A stretch of DNA of 26,220 nt from a bacterium (GTDB taxonomy: Bacteria > Cyanobacteriota > Vampirovibrionia > Obscuribacterales > Obscuribacteraceae): NCBI GenBank assembly GCA_030431355.1, contig JAUIJG010000010.1, forward strand, positions 1-26,220, written 5' to 3'. Positions within the stretch are counted from its first letter, which is position 1; each line of letters starts with the position of its first letter. This document shows positions 14,656 to 22,243 of this stretch, piece by piece. The notes under the pieces were generated by a model that saw only the letters and a list, made by a program, of their open reading frames with translations, was not told the DNA's origin and did no database searches. A program made the translations under genes and the position numbers.

Positions 14656-15588
14656 TTAGACCTCGAAAGTTGTCATTTTCATCAGGATGTAGAAACCTAT
14701 AGCTTCCCAGATGATCAATAGAAGAAGGACGATACGTGCAATCGGGTGATTGAGGAATGGGATGATATAACCCGGAGTTGCTATATAAGTGATCATGGTG
14801 ATTCCGTATGGAAGACAACCGATGAACATGGCAGTAGCTTTACCCTGGGAGGTCAGAGCCGCAAGGAAGTCTCTGAGTTTGAATCGTTCACGGATAGCCA
14901 CAGCAATAACCGAGACAACGTCAGCCAAGTTACCACCCACGTCCTGACTGATGAAAATAGCCTGGGTAAGGAGCTGGAAATCGGGAGCCTTGATTCGGAT
15001 ACACATCTCTTTAAGAGTGTCTTTGAACGGCTTACCAAGCTGCAACGAGATCAGTCCACGTTTGAACTCACCTCTAATAGGATCCGGAGATGTTTCAGCG
15101 ATAACTTTGAAGCATTCCATAATCGGAGAACCGGCTCTCAAGGAAGAAACCATTGTTTCTAGAACCTGGGGTAACTGCTCGGTCATTCTTGCCTGACGTC
15201 TCTTAGCCACCCAGTTGAGATAAAAGATAAAGCCTGCCGCACCAATCGGCAGACCGATTATGAATCCTACAACCATGAGTTCAGGCACGCCGAACATCAT
15301 GATGATTGAGAAGACGACTCCACTGGCGAAAGTGGTGATGATCCAGTTCATCTTCATCTGGTCATATTTGGCTTCCAGTCCGGCCAGGGCCAGGATTCTG
15401 GAGAGATAATCATCTCTTTGTTTTGAAAAGATATCATCTTCTTCGGAGGAGTCTTTGTCACGATCGGCAAGTCGTCTTTTTTGCTTGCTGAGTCGCATGA
15501 GCTCGTCGGCATGACCGCTTTTCAGAGCAGCAATACCCAGCACGCCAATGGCGATCACCGAACAAAAAACCATCATTGGAATTTCCAT
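14656..15588 (-). CDS. tadB: Flp pilus assembly inner-membrane platform protein TadB
   Basis: This 310-residue protein is the partner of TadC in the pilus platform. Hydrophobic segments lie at about 4-23, 81-100, 104-126, 245-262 and 283-305, with the T2SSF domain (about 135-265) between them: TEQLPQVLETMVSSLRAGSPIMECFKVIAETSPDPIRGEF, then KAPDFQLLTQAIFISQDVGGNLADVVSVIAVAIRERFKLR. An acidic, charged loop (DRDKDSSEEDD) follows the first span. It lies between tadA (66 bp upstream) and tadC. Confidence 0.9.
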   Translation of the reverse strand: MEIPMMVFCSVIAIGVLGIAALKSGHADELMRLSKQKRRLADRDKDSSEEDDIFSKQRDDYLSRILALAGLEAKYDQMKMNWIITTFASGVVFSIIMMFGVPELMVVGFIIGLPIGAAGFIFYLNWVAKRRQARMTEQLPQVLETMVSSLRAGSPIMECFKVIAETSPDPIRGEFKRGLISLQLGKPFKDTLKEMCIRIKAPDFQLLTQAIFISQDVGGNLADVVSVIAVAIRERFKLRDFLAALTSQGKATAMFIGCLPYGITMITYIATPGYIIPFLNHPIARIVLLLLIIWEAIGFYILMKMTTFEV

Positions 15589-15654
15589 ATGCTCTTACCC
15601 TGCGTACTCCTGAGCTTTTTGCTACTTGTGTATCTATAACTAATTTACCAGCTT

Positions 15655-17286
15655 TTAGCGCAGCCACTCTAGTTTGAAAGGCACCGCTTCTTGTTCCAAT
15701 TTCTCAAGGAATTTGGGCGGTAGTCCAGAACCCACGTGGCGGCACTTAAAGAAGCCTCTGGGGTCACGACCTTCTCTTTCGAGTGTAAACAAAGTTGAAA
15801 TTGCGATGGTGTCACCTTCCATACCGGTTATCTCCGCAATTTCGGTACACCTTCTGGTACCATCCTCCAGTCGTCGAATCTGGATAATGACTTCGATAGC
15901 TGACGCGATCAATTCACGGGCAGCTTTCTGGGGCATTTCCACACCGGACATGAGGATCATGTTCTCAAGACGCTTTGTACAGTCACGCGGGTTGTTGGCG
16001 TGAATCGTAGTCATTGAGCCATCGTGACCGGTGTTCATGGCCTGGAGCATGTCGAACGCCTCTTCACCACGGCACTCACCAAGGATGATGCGGTCAGGTC
16101 TCATACGAAGACAGTTGATAACGAGCATACGCTGTGTTATCTGACCACGACCTTCAGTGTTGGGCGGACGGGTCTCCATCCGCACCCAGTGCTCGTGCTG
16201 TAGTCTCAATTCCGCCGCGTCCTCAATCGTGATGATTCTTTCGCGGGGGTTGATGTGAGCTGAAAGAGCGTTGAGAAGAGTTGTTTTACCGGAACCTGTA
16301 CCACCGGAGATGATGGTATTGATTCTTCCTTTGACGCAGGCTTTGCAAACCTCCGCCATCTGGACGGACATAGCGCCTTTCTCAACCAACTGACCCAGGG
16401 ACATAATCGTTGTACCGAAACAACGAATTGTGATTGTGGGACCGTCGATGGTTACCGGTGGGATTGTCGCGTTTACACGAGAACCGTTAGGAAGACGGGC
16501 GTCAACCATGGGTGAGTTATCGTCAAGACGACGACCCAGGGGTTGGATGATTTTGTCGATTGTCTGTCTGAGGTGGCGATCGTTTTCAAAAACAACGCTG
16601 GTTTTTTCCAGACGACCATGTCTTTCAACGAAGACCGAAGTCACGCTGTTGACACAAATATCACCGACGGACGGGTCACGCAGGAGCGGACCGAGGGGAC
16701 CGAATCCGAATACTTCATCAAGAACGTTCTGAAGCAAAATACCCTTTTCCATCATGGTGAGAGGAGCAGGGTCGGAGTTAACAATCTCTCTAATACGAGC
16801 TCTTACCTGAGCCTGGGTATCTTCCGAGATGTTGGTCAAACGCGAAGTATCCAGCTCTCGTCTGAGCTGGTCGATAATGAACTTTTCTCTTTCACGAATT
16901 AGTTGTTGGTTGGCTGAGAACTTACCGCTGTCTCCGCCGATATCAACCGGTTCATCGGAGTAACCGGAATACTCATCTTTGGCGTCGATTCTATCGATGT
17001 CTGCTTTGGAAGGGCCTTCGTCCTTGCTCACACCGGTTTGAGGTGCGCCACCTCTCTGGTTGGAAACACCAGTCTGGGCTCCGCCAGGTCTGGCGACTCC
17101 GCTCTGACCTGGGGTCGGACCACTTCCGGGCCTGGCTCCTACGCCTGTCGCGCCCTGGTTACCGGCTACCCCTGTGTTCTGTTGTTTTGCAGGCACCACA
17201 TCTGATGCTTGGCGCTGCCTAACTAACTGACCCATCAGGGATGAGCTGGGTCGAGCTGGTAGATTCTCCTTCTTTTCGTCAGACAT
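15655..17286 (-). CDS. cpaF: Flp pilus assembly/secretion ATPase TadA (CpaF)
   Basis: TadA/CpaF is the hexameric GspE-family ATPase that drives Flp pilus assembly from the cytoplasmic face. The motor motifs are complete: Walker [10 protein letters not shown] (328-336), Asp box ITIEDAAEL (352-360), Walker [13 protein letters not shown] (399-410) and His box MTTIHANNP (425-433). The N-terminal T2SSE region starts at about residue 130. Residues 1-115 are unusual: a Gly/Pro/Gln-rich disordered extension with several 'TGV' units, ending in an acidic Ser/Asp stretch; typical CpaF N-termini are shorter. The start ATG 17286 lies 24 bp after the tadZ stop. Confidence 0.93.
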   Translation of the reverse strand: MSDEKKENLPARPSSSLMGQLVRQRQASDVVPAKQQNTGVAGNQGATGVGARPGSGPTPGQSGVARPGGAQTGVSNQRGGAPQTGVSKDEGPSKADIDRIDAKDEYSGYSDEPVDIGGDSGKFSANQQLIREREKFIIDQLRRELDTSRLTNISEDTQAQVRARIREIVNSDPAPLTMMEKGILLQNVLDEVFGFGPLGPLLRDPSVGDICVNSVTSVFVERHGRLEKTSVVFENDRHLRQTIDKIIQPLGRRLDDNSPMVDARLPNGSRVNATIPPVTIDGPTITIRCFGTTIMSLGQLVEKGAMSVQMAEVCKACVKGRINTIISGGTGSGKTTLLNALSAHINPRERIITIEDAAELRLQHEHWVRMETRPPNTEGRGQITQRMLVINCLRMRPDRIILGECRGEEAFDMLQAMNTGHDGSMTTIHANNPRDCTKRLENMILMSGVEMPQKAARELIASAIEVIIQIRRLEDGTRRCTEIAEITGMEGDTIAISTLFTLEREGRDPRGFFKCRHVGSGLPPKFLEKLEQEAVPFKLEWLR

Positions 17287-17310
17287 CTAACGTCACCGCC
17301 TTTTGTTTGT

Positions 17311-18498
17311 TTATGATGATTTCTTGGCTCCGAAGATAGCCGGTAATTGGAAAATGCTCTTCTTATCTTTGTTTTCGGTAAGAAGTAATTGTTCTCCGCC
17401 GGCAACTCTACGTGCCAATGAATCGAGGGATTTACCCAGCGCTGTATGACCAGGAGCAATCTGACCCTGGTTGTTGACCCATTTTGCGGTCTTGGTGTCG
17501 TTGGGAATTTCGTGGAAAACTGGATAGTTCAGGTTGGCTCGACATTCCGATAGAACGTCCTGGGGAAGCCATTCTGACCTGTTGACCACCAGGAGAAGTT
17601 TTTCCTGGTTGTAGTGCGCTTTAAATGTATCGAGACATTTTCTAGCGTTCAAGATCGCAGCCCAGTTGTACTCGGTGATGACCAGTACATGATCAGCGAG
17701 GTCAAGGGTCGCGATAGCTCTTTCATCAAGTAAGTTTTTAGGTAAGTCCACAACGGTGAAGCGGAATTCTTGCTTCGACGTATATAGGATCTCCTGGACC
17801 TGGGCGGCGTAGATATCGCCGATGTCCTCCAGTTCCGGAGGCGCAGCCAGGATACTCAACTTGTCGTCATACCTGGTCATCAAGTTACGCAGGTAGGTGG
17901 CGTCGAAGTTGGTGTGGGAAAAGTCGATGGTACTCAAACTAAAGGACGGTTCGAGGTTCAGGTAGTGAGAAATCATGCCGAACTGGAGGTCCAGGTCGAC
18001 AATACAGGTCTCTCCGTACTTGCCCAGGTAGCCAGCCAGGTTGGTACAAATGGTGGTAGCACCGATTCCGCCTGTGGGGCTGAAGATGGCAACTACTTTA
18101 CCGGCTGCAGTTGAAACCGATTCGGACTGGTGCTTCAACTGGATGCTTTGAACGGCGGCGGGCAAGTCTGTACGCCAACGCTCAGCATCAAGGAAGTCGG
18201 AAGCCCCGAGTCGATACGCAGTACGAATCAACTCGGGGTCCGGAACTTCATAACTCACGAAGAAGTAGAGCTGAGGGAAAGTTTCCCTCAATTCTGCTAA
18301 CAGCGAAAGTCCGCGAACAGGAGCGGGACTAAGCTCAATCCACACAAGTTTTGGATGCAAACTTCCGATTTGCTCACGAGCCATACTGCCCGATACCGTG
18401 CTGACCAGAGCCAGCGACGGCTGACTGTGAATCAAATCTTCGATGGTTTGGCGCTTATCCAAACCGGCATCGCAAACGAGAAGCGTGGTTAATTTCAT
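17311..18498 (-). CDS. cpaE: Flp pilus localisation ATPase TadZ (CpaE), degenerate
   Basis: This 395-residue protein pairs an N-terminal receiver-like domain (about 1-125) with a ParA/MinD-type ATPase fold (about 133-370), the TadZ/CpaE layout; such proteins direct the pilus machine to a pole or focus. The receiver phosphoacceptor position reads IELSP (Glu55), so it is a pseudo-receiver. The P-loop reads PTGGIGATT (141-149): the MinD signature lysine is Thr142 and the Walker A lysine is Ala147. The following IVDLDLQFG (167-175) matches the family. ATP binding may persist, but hydrolysis is doubtful. Lies between cpaB (85 bp upstream) and cpaF. Confidence 0.88.
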   Translation of the reverse strand: MKLTTLLVCDAGLDKRQTIEDLIHSQPSLALVSTVSGSMAREQIGSLHPKLVWIELSPAPVRGLSLLAELRETFPQLYFFVSYEVPDPELIRTAYRLGASDFLDAERWRTDLPAAVQSIQLKHQSESVSTAAGKVVAIFSPTGGIGATTICTNLAGYLGKYGETCIVDLDLQFGMISHYLNLEPSFSLSTIDFSHTNFDATYLRNLMTRYDDKLSILAAPPELEDIGDIYAAQVQEILYTSKQEFRFTVVDLPKNLLDERAIATLDLADHVLVITEYNWAAILNARKCLDTFKAHYNQEKLLLVVNRSEWLPQDVLSECRANLNYPVFHEIPNDTKTAKWVNNQGQIAPGHTALGKSLDSLARRVAGGEQLLLTENKDKKSIFQLPAIFGAKKSS

Positions 18499-18583
18499 AG
18501 CCTTTAGGTTCTCCCCTTCGCTGACAGCCCCCCTAGTGTTGTACCCACTGGAGAACTAATGTTCACTAAGTACCAGCTAAGTT

Positions 18584-19555
18584 CTAGCTTTTCGGTACCG
18601 AGAGCACATCCTTCTTGCTGCCAGACCAGATCTCTATTTCGTGAAGTGGTGGTGGTGGTGGTGCTGCATCGGGCAGGGCACCGGGTTCGCCGCCGCCTGG
18701 CAGAGGTGGCAATTCACCATCTGGAGCTCCAGGAACTGGAGGCGGAGGCAATGCTGACGGAGGAGGTAGAGCAGCCAAATCGTCTGCTTCCTTATCCGGA
18801 GCTTTAGCGAACAATGAAATCACATCAACGGTAGCAACCGGGGTGTGATCCTTGTCATTTCTGAGAGTCAGATAGAGCTTAGCCGCACTGATCGATTTGA
18901 TCAGTTTGGAAGCATCTTCTGGTGATACTAGCACTGTAACCGAGTTAGCGGGGACAGCAGCAGTACCGCCAGGCTGTTTTTGGTACATTTGACCAACAGC
19001 GATGACTTCTACATCAGAAAGTACAGGAGCTACGTTAGTTTCGGCGCCCGTGCCGACCATAGCGTAGACATCAACATGACTTTCCGGAGTAATAAATCCA
19101 GCTACACCAGAGTTTGTGTCAATGGCGAATGTGAGGGCTCTCATACCTTCACGAAGTCTGGATTCGAATCCAAGTGAAATACCTTGAGGAGCAAGGTCAT
19201 GTTGCGAAACAATCTGACCTTGCGAAATTCCGTATTTCGCTACACGACCCGCCGCAAGCGACGAGGATGTGAGAGCGTCTTGAGGAATCTTGGATTGTTC
19301 AATTTCCTTTTCTTCAAGAGCGTCACTCGGAATCGTTTGGCCTTCAGGAATGTCTTTTATCGCGTAAACGACTTTTCCTTTGGCACTCATTTTTGCTTCT
19401 AAGTCTCTCTTTTTAAGTTCCAACTCAGCCTCTTGTTGAGACATTCTGCCGGTAACCATCATCGTGACCATTACAGCCAGAACAATGATGATCAAAAGCA
19501 TCAGAGCTGGAGGCATTCGGGAAAGACTTAAGAACAGTGATCGTAATGGGTTCAT
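18584..19555 (-). CDS. cpaB: Flp pilus assembly protein CpaB (RcpC), SAF domain
   Basis: This 323-residue protein has one N-terminal membrane anchor (about 16-37), a charged coiled segment (MSQQEAELELKKRDLEAK), then an SAF domain (about 59-123: KVVYAIKDIPEGQTIPSDALEEKEI..., GRVAKYGISQGQIVSQHDLAP) and an RcpC-type domain up to about residue 250. The last ~60 residues are a Pro/Ala/Gly-rich tail (PPPSALPPPPVPGAPDG and similar), which could cross peptidoglycan. CpaB/RcpC normally works beside the secretin in the periplasm; no secretin gene is adjacent here. GGGGG about 7 nt before ATG 19555 supports the start. Confidence 0.9.
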   Translation of the reverse strand: MNPLRSLFLSLSRMPPALMLLIIIVLAVMVTMMVTGRMSQQEAELELKKRDLEAKMSAKGKVVYAIKDIPEGQTIPSDALEEKEIEQSKIPQDALTSSSLAAGRVAKYGISQGQIVSQHDLAPQGISLGFESRLREGMRALTFAIDTNSGVAGFITPESHVDVYAMVGTGAETNVAPVLSDVEVIAVGQMYQKQPGGTAAVPANSVTVLVSPEDASKLIKSISAAKLYLTLRNDKDHTPVATVDVISLFAKAPDKEADDLAALPPPSALPPPPVPGAPDGELPPLPGGGEPGALPDAAPPPPPLHEIEIWSGSKKDVLSVPKS

Positions 19556-19573
19556 TACGGTTCCCCCTTCTTT

Positions 19574-19774
19574 CTAGTGGAGAAAGATTAACCTTTTACT
19601 ATTAACGCACATCAGCGTTTCAAGGACAACGGCGGTCCTTGTCCGCGTCCAAGATTTTTTACCCTGGAACACGGATTCCAACACGCACCCAATCTTACCG
19701 CTAATACTGACCTTGAAACCACCCAATTCACGCTTGATATCTACATTTTCAACTAAGTGATCTACTAAATTCAT
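19574..19774 (-). CDS. Possible small protein upstream of cpaB (66 aa)
   Basis: A reading frame begins MNLVDHLVENVDIKRELGGF and ends 18 bp before cpaB. The first ~40 residues have reasonable codon use and a beta-strand pattern (FKVSISGKIGCVLESVF); the last 25 look less protein-like. AGGGG lies only 2 nt before the ATG, too close for a good ribosome site. No family recognised. It may instead be untranslated leader of the cpaB transcript. Confidence 0.3.
   Translation of the reverse strand: MNLVDHLVENVDIKRELGGFKVSISGKIGCVLESVFQGKKSWTRTRTAVVLETLMCVNSKRLIFLH
19605..19620. repeat. Small inverted repeat upstream of cpaB
   Basis: AACGC (19605-19609) and GCGTT (19616-19620) form a 5-bp stem with a 6-nt loop, about 50 bp upstream of the cpaB start. 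A possible operator or leader hairpin; it overlaps the end of the doubtful 66-residue frame. Confidence 0.25.
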
Positions 19775-20292
19775 TCCCCTTTTCTACCCGTTTTTATCTC
19801 ATTACCGGACGCTCGGCCTTGTTTTTAAGCCGTTTCTGTCTACTTGATATCGATTTTTCAGCGAAAAATTTAGGTAAAAAATAGGGGGGTGGAAGTAACG
19901 AGATGTTTAGCTCCCCCTTTCCCGGTCCCAAAATATCTGCAGTTGTCTCCGGAAAGCTATGTGATATGGGCGTTTGGGACCGCTCAAATATGTTCCCGGG
20001 CTCTGGCGTGGGGTAGAGGACTTCGATTTCTTGCTCCTTCTTCCCTTACGGATATGTCCGATGGATATCCGGGGGAAGGTTTTATCCCCTCTTTCATGCA
20101 CCTGAAAATTTGCGAAAATTGGTCTTTATATAGCTTCAAACTTTGTTTATCGGTCCAGTTTTGGCCCGGGCTCCGCCAGTGACTCTGATTGTCATCTCTG
20201 TCAAACGCTTTTGCCCCTGGTTCCGGAGGGGGATGATCGGCTGCGTTCGGGAATGACTTTCCTCGCAACCAGATAGATCTAATTGATGATTG
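19775..20292. other. Gene-free region between cpaB operon and pilin terminator
   Basis: About 520 bp without a convincing gene. Frames on both strands are short, overlapping and of poor codon character. The only local structure is ATTTTTC/GAAAAAT (19853-19859, 19863-19869) with a 3-nt loop in an AT-rich stretch. The promoter of the cpaB-tadC operon (minus strand) should lie here, but no convincing -35/-10 pair was found. Confidence 0.5.
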
Positions 20293-20293
20293 C

Positions 20294-20326
20294 AAAAAAG
20301 TAGAACGGAGAGCCGAAGCTCTCCGT
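20294..20326 (-). terminator. Rho-independent terminator of the Flp pilin gene
   Basis: On the minus strand ACGGAGAGC and GCTCTCCGT form a perfect 9-bp stem (20305-20326) closed by a C(UUCG)G tetraloop, followed by TCTAC and a T6 run (20294-20299). It lies 30 bp after the pilin stop, so most transcripts should carry the pilin alone. Confidence 0.85.
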
Positions 20327-20355
20327 CCAATTTTTGAATTTGTATTCTCGGTCGT

Positions 20356-20565
20356 CTACGATGATGCAGAAGCTGCAGCGTCGGAGAGAGCGTTCAGCTG
20401 TTTAACAACCGAAGAGAACGCCTTCGAAATGGCGCCTGCCAAGGCACCCTGAGTGATAGCAAACACGACAGCTACCAGGATTGCGACGAACGCAAGGATA
20501 GCACCGTATTCAGTAATACCCTGACCTGATTCGTCATGGATAAACCGATTTAGCGTTTCCCTCAT
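20356..20565 (-). CDS. flp: Flp-family type IVb pilin
   Basis: This 69-residue prepilin has a charged leader (MRETLNRFIHDESG), a cleavage site after Gly14, and a mature protein beginning QGITEYGAILAFVAILVAVVFAI. Glu19 and Tyr20 are the +5/+6 residues of the Flp GxxxxEY motif, followed by the hydrophobic helix and a short Ser/Ala-rich end. It would be cut by the A24 peptidase at 12551 and polymerised by the TadA/B/C machine. The ribosome site is perfect: AAAGGAGGTT ends 5 nt before ATG 20565. With its own terminator and strong ribosome site it is probably made in large excess over the assembly proteins. Confidence 0.93.
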   Translation of the reverse strand: MRETLNRFIHDESGQGITEYGAILAFVAILVAVVFAITQGALAGAISKAFSSVVKQLNALSDAAASASS

Positions 20566-20570
20566 TTTAA

Positions 20571-20641
20571 AACCTCCTTTAATATCTCGCGCAAAGCCGA
20601 TGCGAGATTAACTACTAAGGCTAACTCAAAATCATATCGGC
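20571..20641 (-). promoter_or_regulatory. Pilin mRNA leader: strong ribosome site and potential pseudoknot
   Basis: The ribosome site AAAGGAGGTT occupies 20571-20580. Just upstream on the minus strand, ATCTCGC and GCGAGAT form a 7-bp hairpin (20584-20590 with 20602-20608). Its 11-nt loop contains ATCGGC (20596-20601), which is perfectly complementary to GCCGAT at 20636-20641, so an H-type pseudoknot is possible next to the ribosome site. No known riboswitch class is matched. Confidence 0.45.
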
Positions 20642-21057
20642 TCGACAACAAAGATATTAGGTATTGTTAATAATAGTAACGTATTCCACTGTACGAAACC
20701 GATTTGCTTAATTAACTACTTACTTCACCTCCTCTCGATAAATGTTGTGGTTATCTTTTATTACCCAAGTTGTGACCGGAAATATCGGATTGAAAAGCGG
20801 TTCCATCTCAGGCGTTAATTCCATCTTATATTGAGTTGCAGATTTCGCCTAGTGGCAAATTGCTCTTTCATGACAACTTCCCGCTTTAAAAAGTTAGGAG
20901 TGGTGATCCCAGGCTTTTCAAAAAATCTACAGGAGCCCAATATTCTTGCCACTACGAAAAACCGCCACTTTGATATTCGGTAGAATATTTCTCTTTACTT
21001 CTCGAAACATTTGGCAACATTTCAGGGCGTGAATTCCCGAAAAGCCCATAAAATGAG
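20642..21057. other. Gene-free region between divergent pilin and cyclase-repeat genes
   Basis: Around 400 bp of AT-rich non-coding DNA. It contains a 10-bp direct repeat, ATTAACTACT (20607-20616 and 20711-20720), and a second Shine-Dalgarno-like AGGAGGTG on the minus strand (20726-20733) with no start codon after it. A minus-strand frame at 20927-21193 (88 codons) has no recognisable protein character and I do not call it. Clear sigma70 boxes for the pilin were not found. Confidence 0.5.
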
Positions 21058-21210
21058 CCTGTTTGAGGTCAAGTCTGAGCCTGGCTCTTTCTAGGGGGAG
21101 CCCCTGGTTTTTTTCCTGGTATCGCCTCTTCGACCAAACAGGATTATCCTTATATAGAGACGGTCGGCAATCAGACCTGGAGAAAACTTTCACGGCGCAA
21201 AGCCAGGCTC
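21058..21210 (+). promoter_or_regulatory. Potentially structured leader before the cyclase-repeat gene
   Basis: Two long-range complementary pairs interlock: CCTGTTTG (21058-21065, extended by GTC 21068-21070) with CAAACAGG (21135-21142), and GAGCCTGGCT (21077-21086) with AGCCAGGCTC (21201-21210). Inside lies AGGGG/CCCCT (21093-21105) followed by T7 (21108-21114), like an attenuator hairpin. The pairs cannot both form in a simple nested fold, which suggests alternative structures. Confidence 0.4.
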
Positions 21211-21285
21211 AACACCAATTCGCCTCCATTTCTGCTCTAATGGTTTCAACCCGTTCTCTGCTTACTTATTTGATTCGACATATAT

Positions 21286-22233
21286 ATGAATGTAGCTGAC
21301 GCGAAAGAGAAGATTGACGGTTATTTGTTGCGGTCCATGCAGCCCCTGGGCTGCTGGTCATACAAGGTTGGTGGCGGTCCCTCCATGGAGGCTACTGCCT
21401 GGTGCTCATTTGCCCTCTCTTCCCAGGATGAGGGTGTGGCCAGAACTAGTGGCCAATATCTGATCAAGATTCAGAATGAAGATGGTGGTTGGTCCACCGC
21501 TCCGGACACGGGCTTCTCTGACTGGGTCAGCGGTCCGGTGCTAATGGCTCTGCGGCAAATAAACAAGCTCCAGAAGAGCAAAGCGACGGACAAAGTGATT
21601 AAGAAAGCCTTGATTCACTTTGCCGATAGTCGTCCGGCTTTTTATCCGGTGGTCGGGCGTCTTCTTTTGTTGATTTCGAAAGGACCGGAAGGAGTCTCTT
21701 TCCCCCGGGGCTGGCCCTGGGATCCGGAGTGTTTTCACTGGGTGGAGCCGACCAGTTACCATCTCTTTGCCCTGAAAGTTCCAGGACTGCCTGAGCATGA
21801 AGTGTTTGAGCGAATAATAAAGCACGCCAACAAATACATACTGAAGAGAGTTTGCAAGGGCGGTGGATGGAACTATGGGAATCGTGAAACCCTTGGCGCA
21901 TTTTTGACACCATTCAGGGTGACCACGGCAGAAGCTCTTTTGGCTTTGCAAGACGTTGAGTCGCACCCGGCCATAGATCAATCCCTTAAGCACCTGCTCA
22001 CCTACAGCAAGGATGACACCTCAACCCTGGGCTTAGCCTGGTCTATCATCTGTCTGGATGCCTACAAGAAAGAATACGAAAGAGAGCTCTCTTTTCTTCT
22101 TGCGCGTCAGAAAGAGGATGGCAGTTTCACCAACAACAATGTTGCCAATGCGCTCTCTTCCATCGCTTTGAGTTGTGCCCAGGGTGCCAATCCTCTTAAG
22201 TTCGATAAGATAAGTATGAAGTCCGGAGTCTAA
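21286..22233 (+). CDS. Prenyltransferase/squalene-oxidase repeat protein (terpene-cyclase-like)
   Basis: The 315-residue product has the alpha-toroid repeats of the squalene-hopene cyclase/prenyltransferase superfamily: a QW-like motif QNEDGGWS (63-70), a weaker CKGGGWNYGN (190-199), and a last unit RQKEDGSF (274-281), with aromatic-rich WPWDPECFHWVEPTSYHLFAL (143-163) between. It is about half the length of a squalene-hopene cyclase and lacks a DxDD catalytic motif, so it may be a single-barrel relative with binding rather than cyclising activity. No signal peptide. No clear ribosome site before ATG 21286. It is followed at 10 bp by the DUF362 gene, so the two probably act together. Confidence 0.75.
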   Translation: MNVADAKEKIDGYLLRSMQPLGCWSYKVGGGPSMEATAWCSFALSSQDEGVARTSGQYLIKIQNEDGGWSTAPDTGFSDWVSGPVLMALRQINKLQKSKATDKVIKKALIHFADSRPAFYPVVGRLLLLISKGPEGVSFPRGWPWDPECFHWVEPTSYHLFALKVPGLPEHEVFERIIKHANKYILKRVCKGGGWNYGNRETLGAFLTPFRVTTAEALLALQDVESHPAIDQSLKHLLTYSKDDTSTLGLAWSIICLDAYKKEYERELSFLLARQKEDGSFTNNNVANALSSIALSCAQGANPLKFDKISMKSGV

Positions 22234-22243
22234 AGAAGAGCAC

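Noticed and set aside
20240..20275. Minus-strand GCGAGGAAAGTC, resembling the conserved 5' block of RNase P RNA
   Set aside because: The other conserved RNase P RNA blocks are absent downstream, and the matching stretch is only about ten bases.
20927..21193. 88-codon frame on the minus strand
   Set aside because: No ribosome site, irregular composition, and it overlaps the complementary RNA-like segments; nothing protein-like is seen.
21175..21210. GGCGCAAAGCCAGGCTC, resembling part of the cyclic-di-GMP-I (GEMM) riboswitch core
   Set aside because: The partner GGCAAACC segment and the tetraloop-receptor second half are not present in the right order; the match is limited to the GCAAAGCC core.
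21541..21993. 150-codon minus-strand frame
   Set aside because: It lies wholly inside the cyclase-repeat gene, in antisense, and its sequence is Arg/Ser/Pro-rich shadow-frame type.
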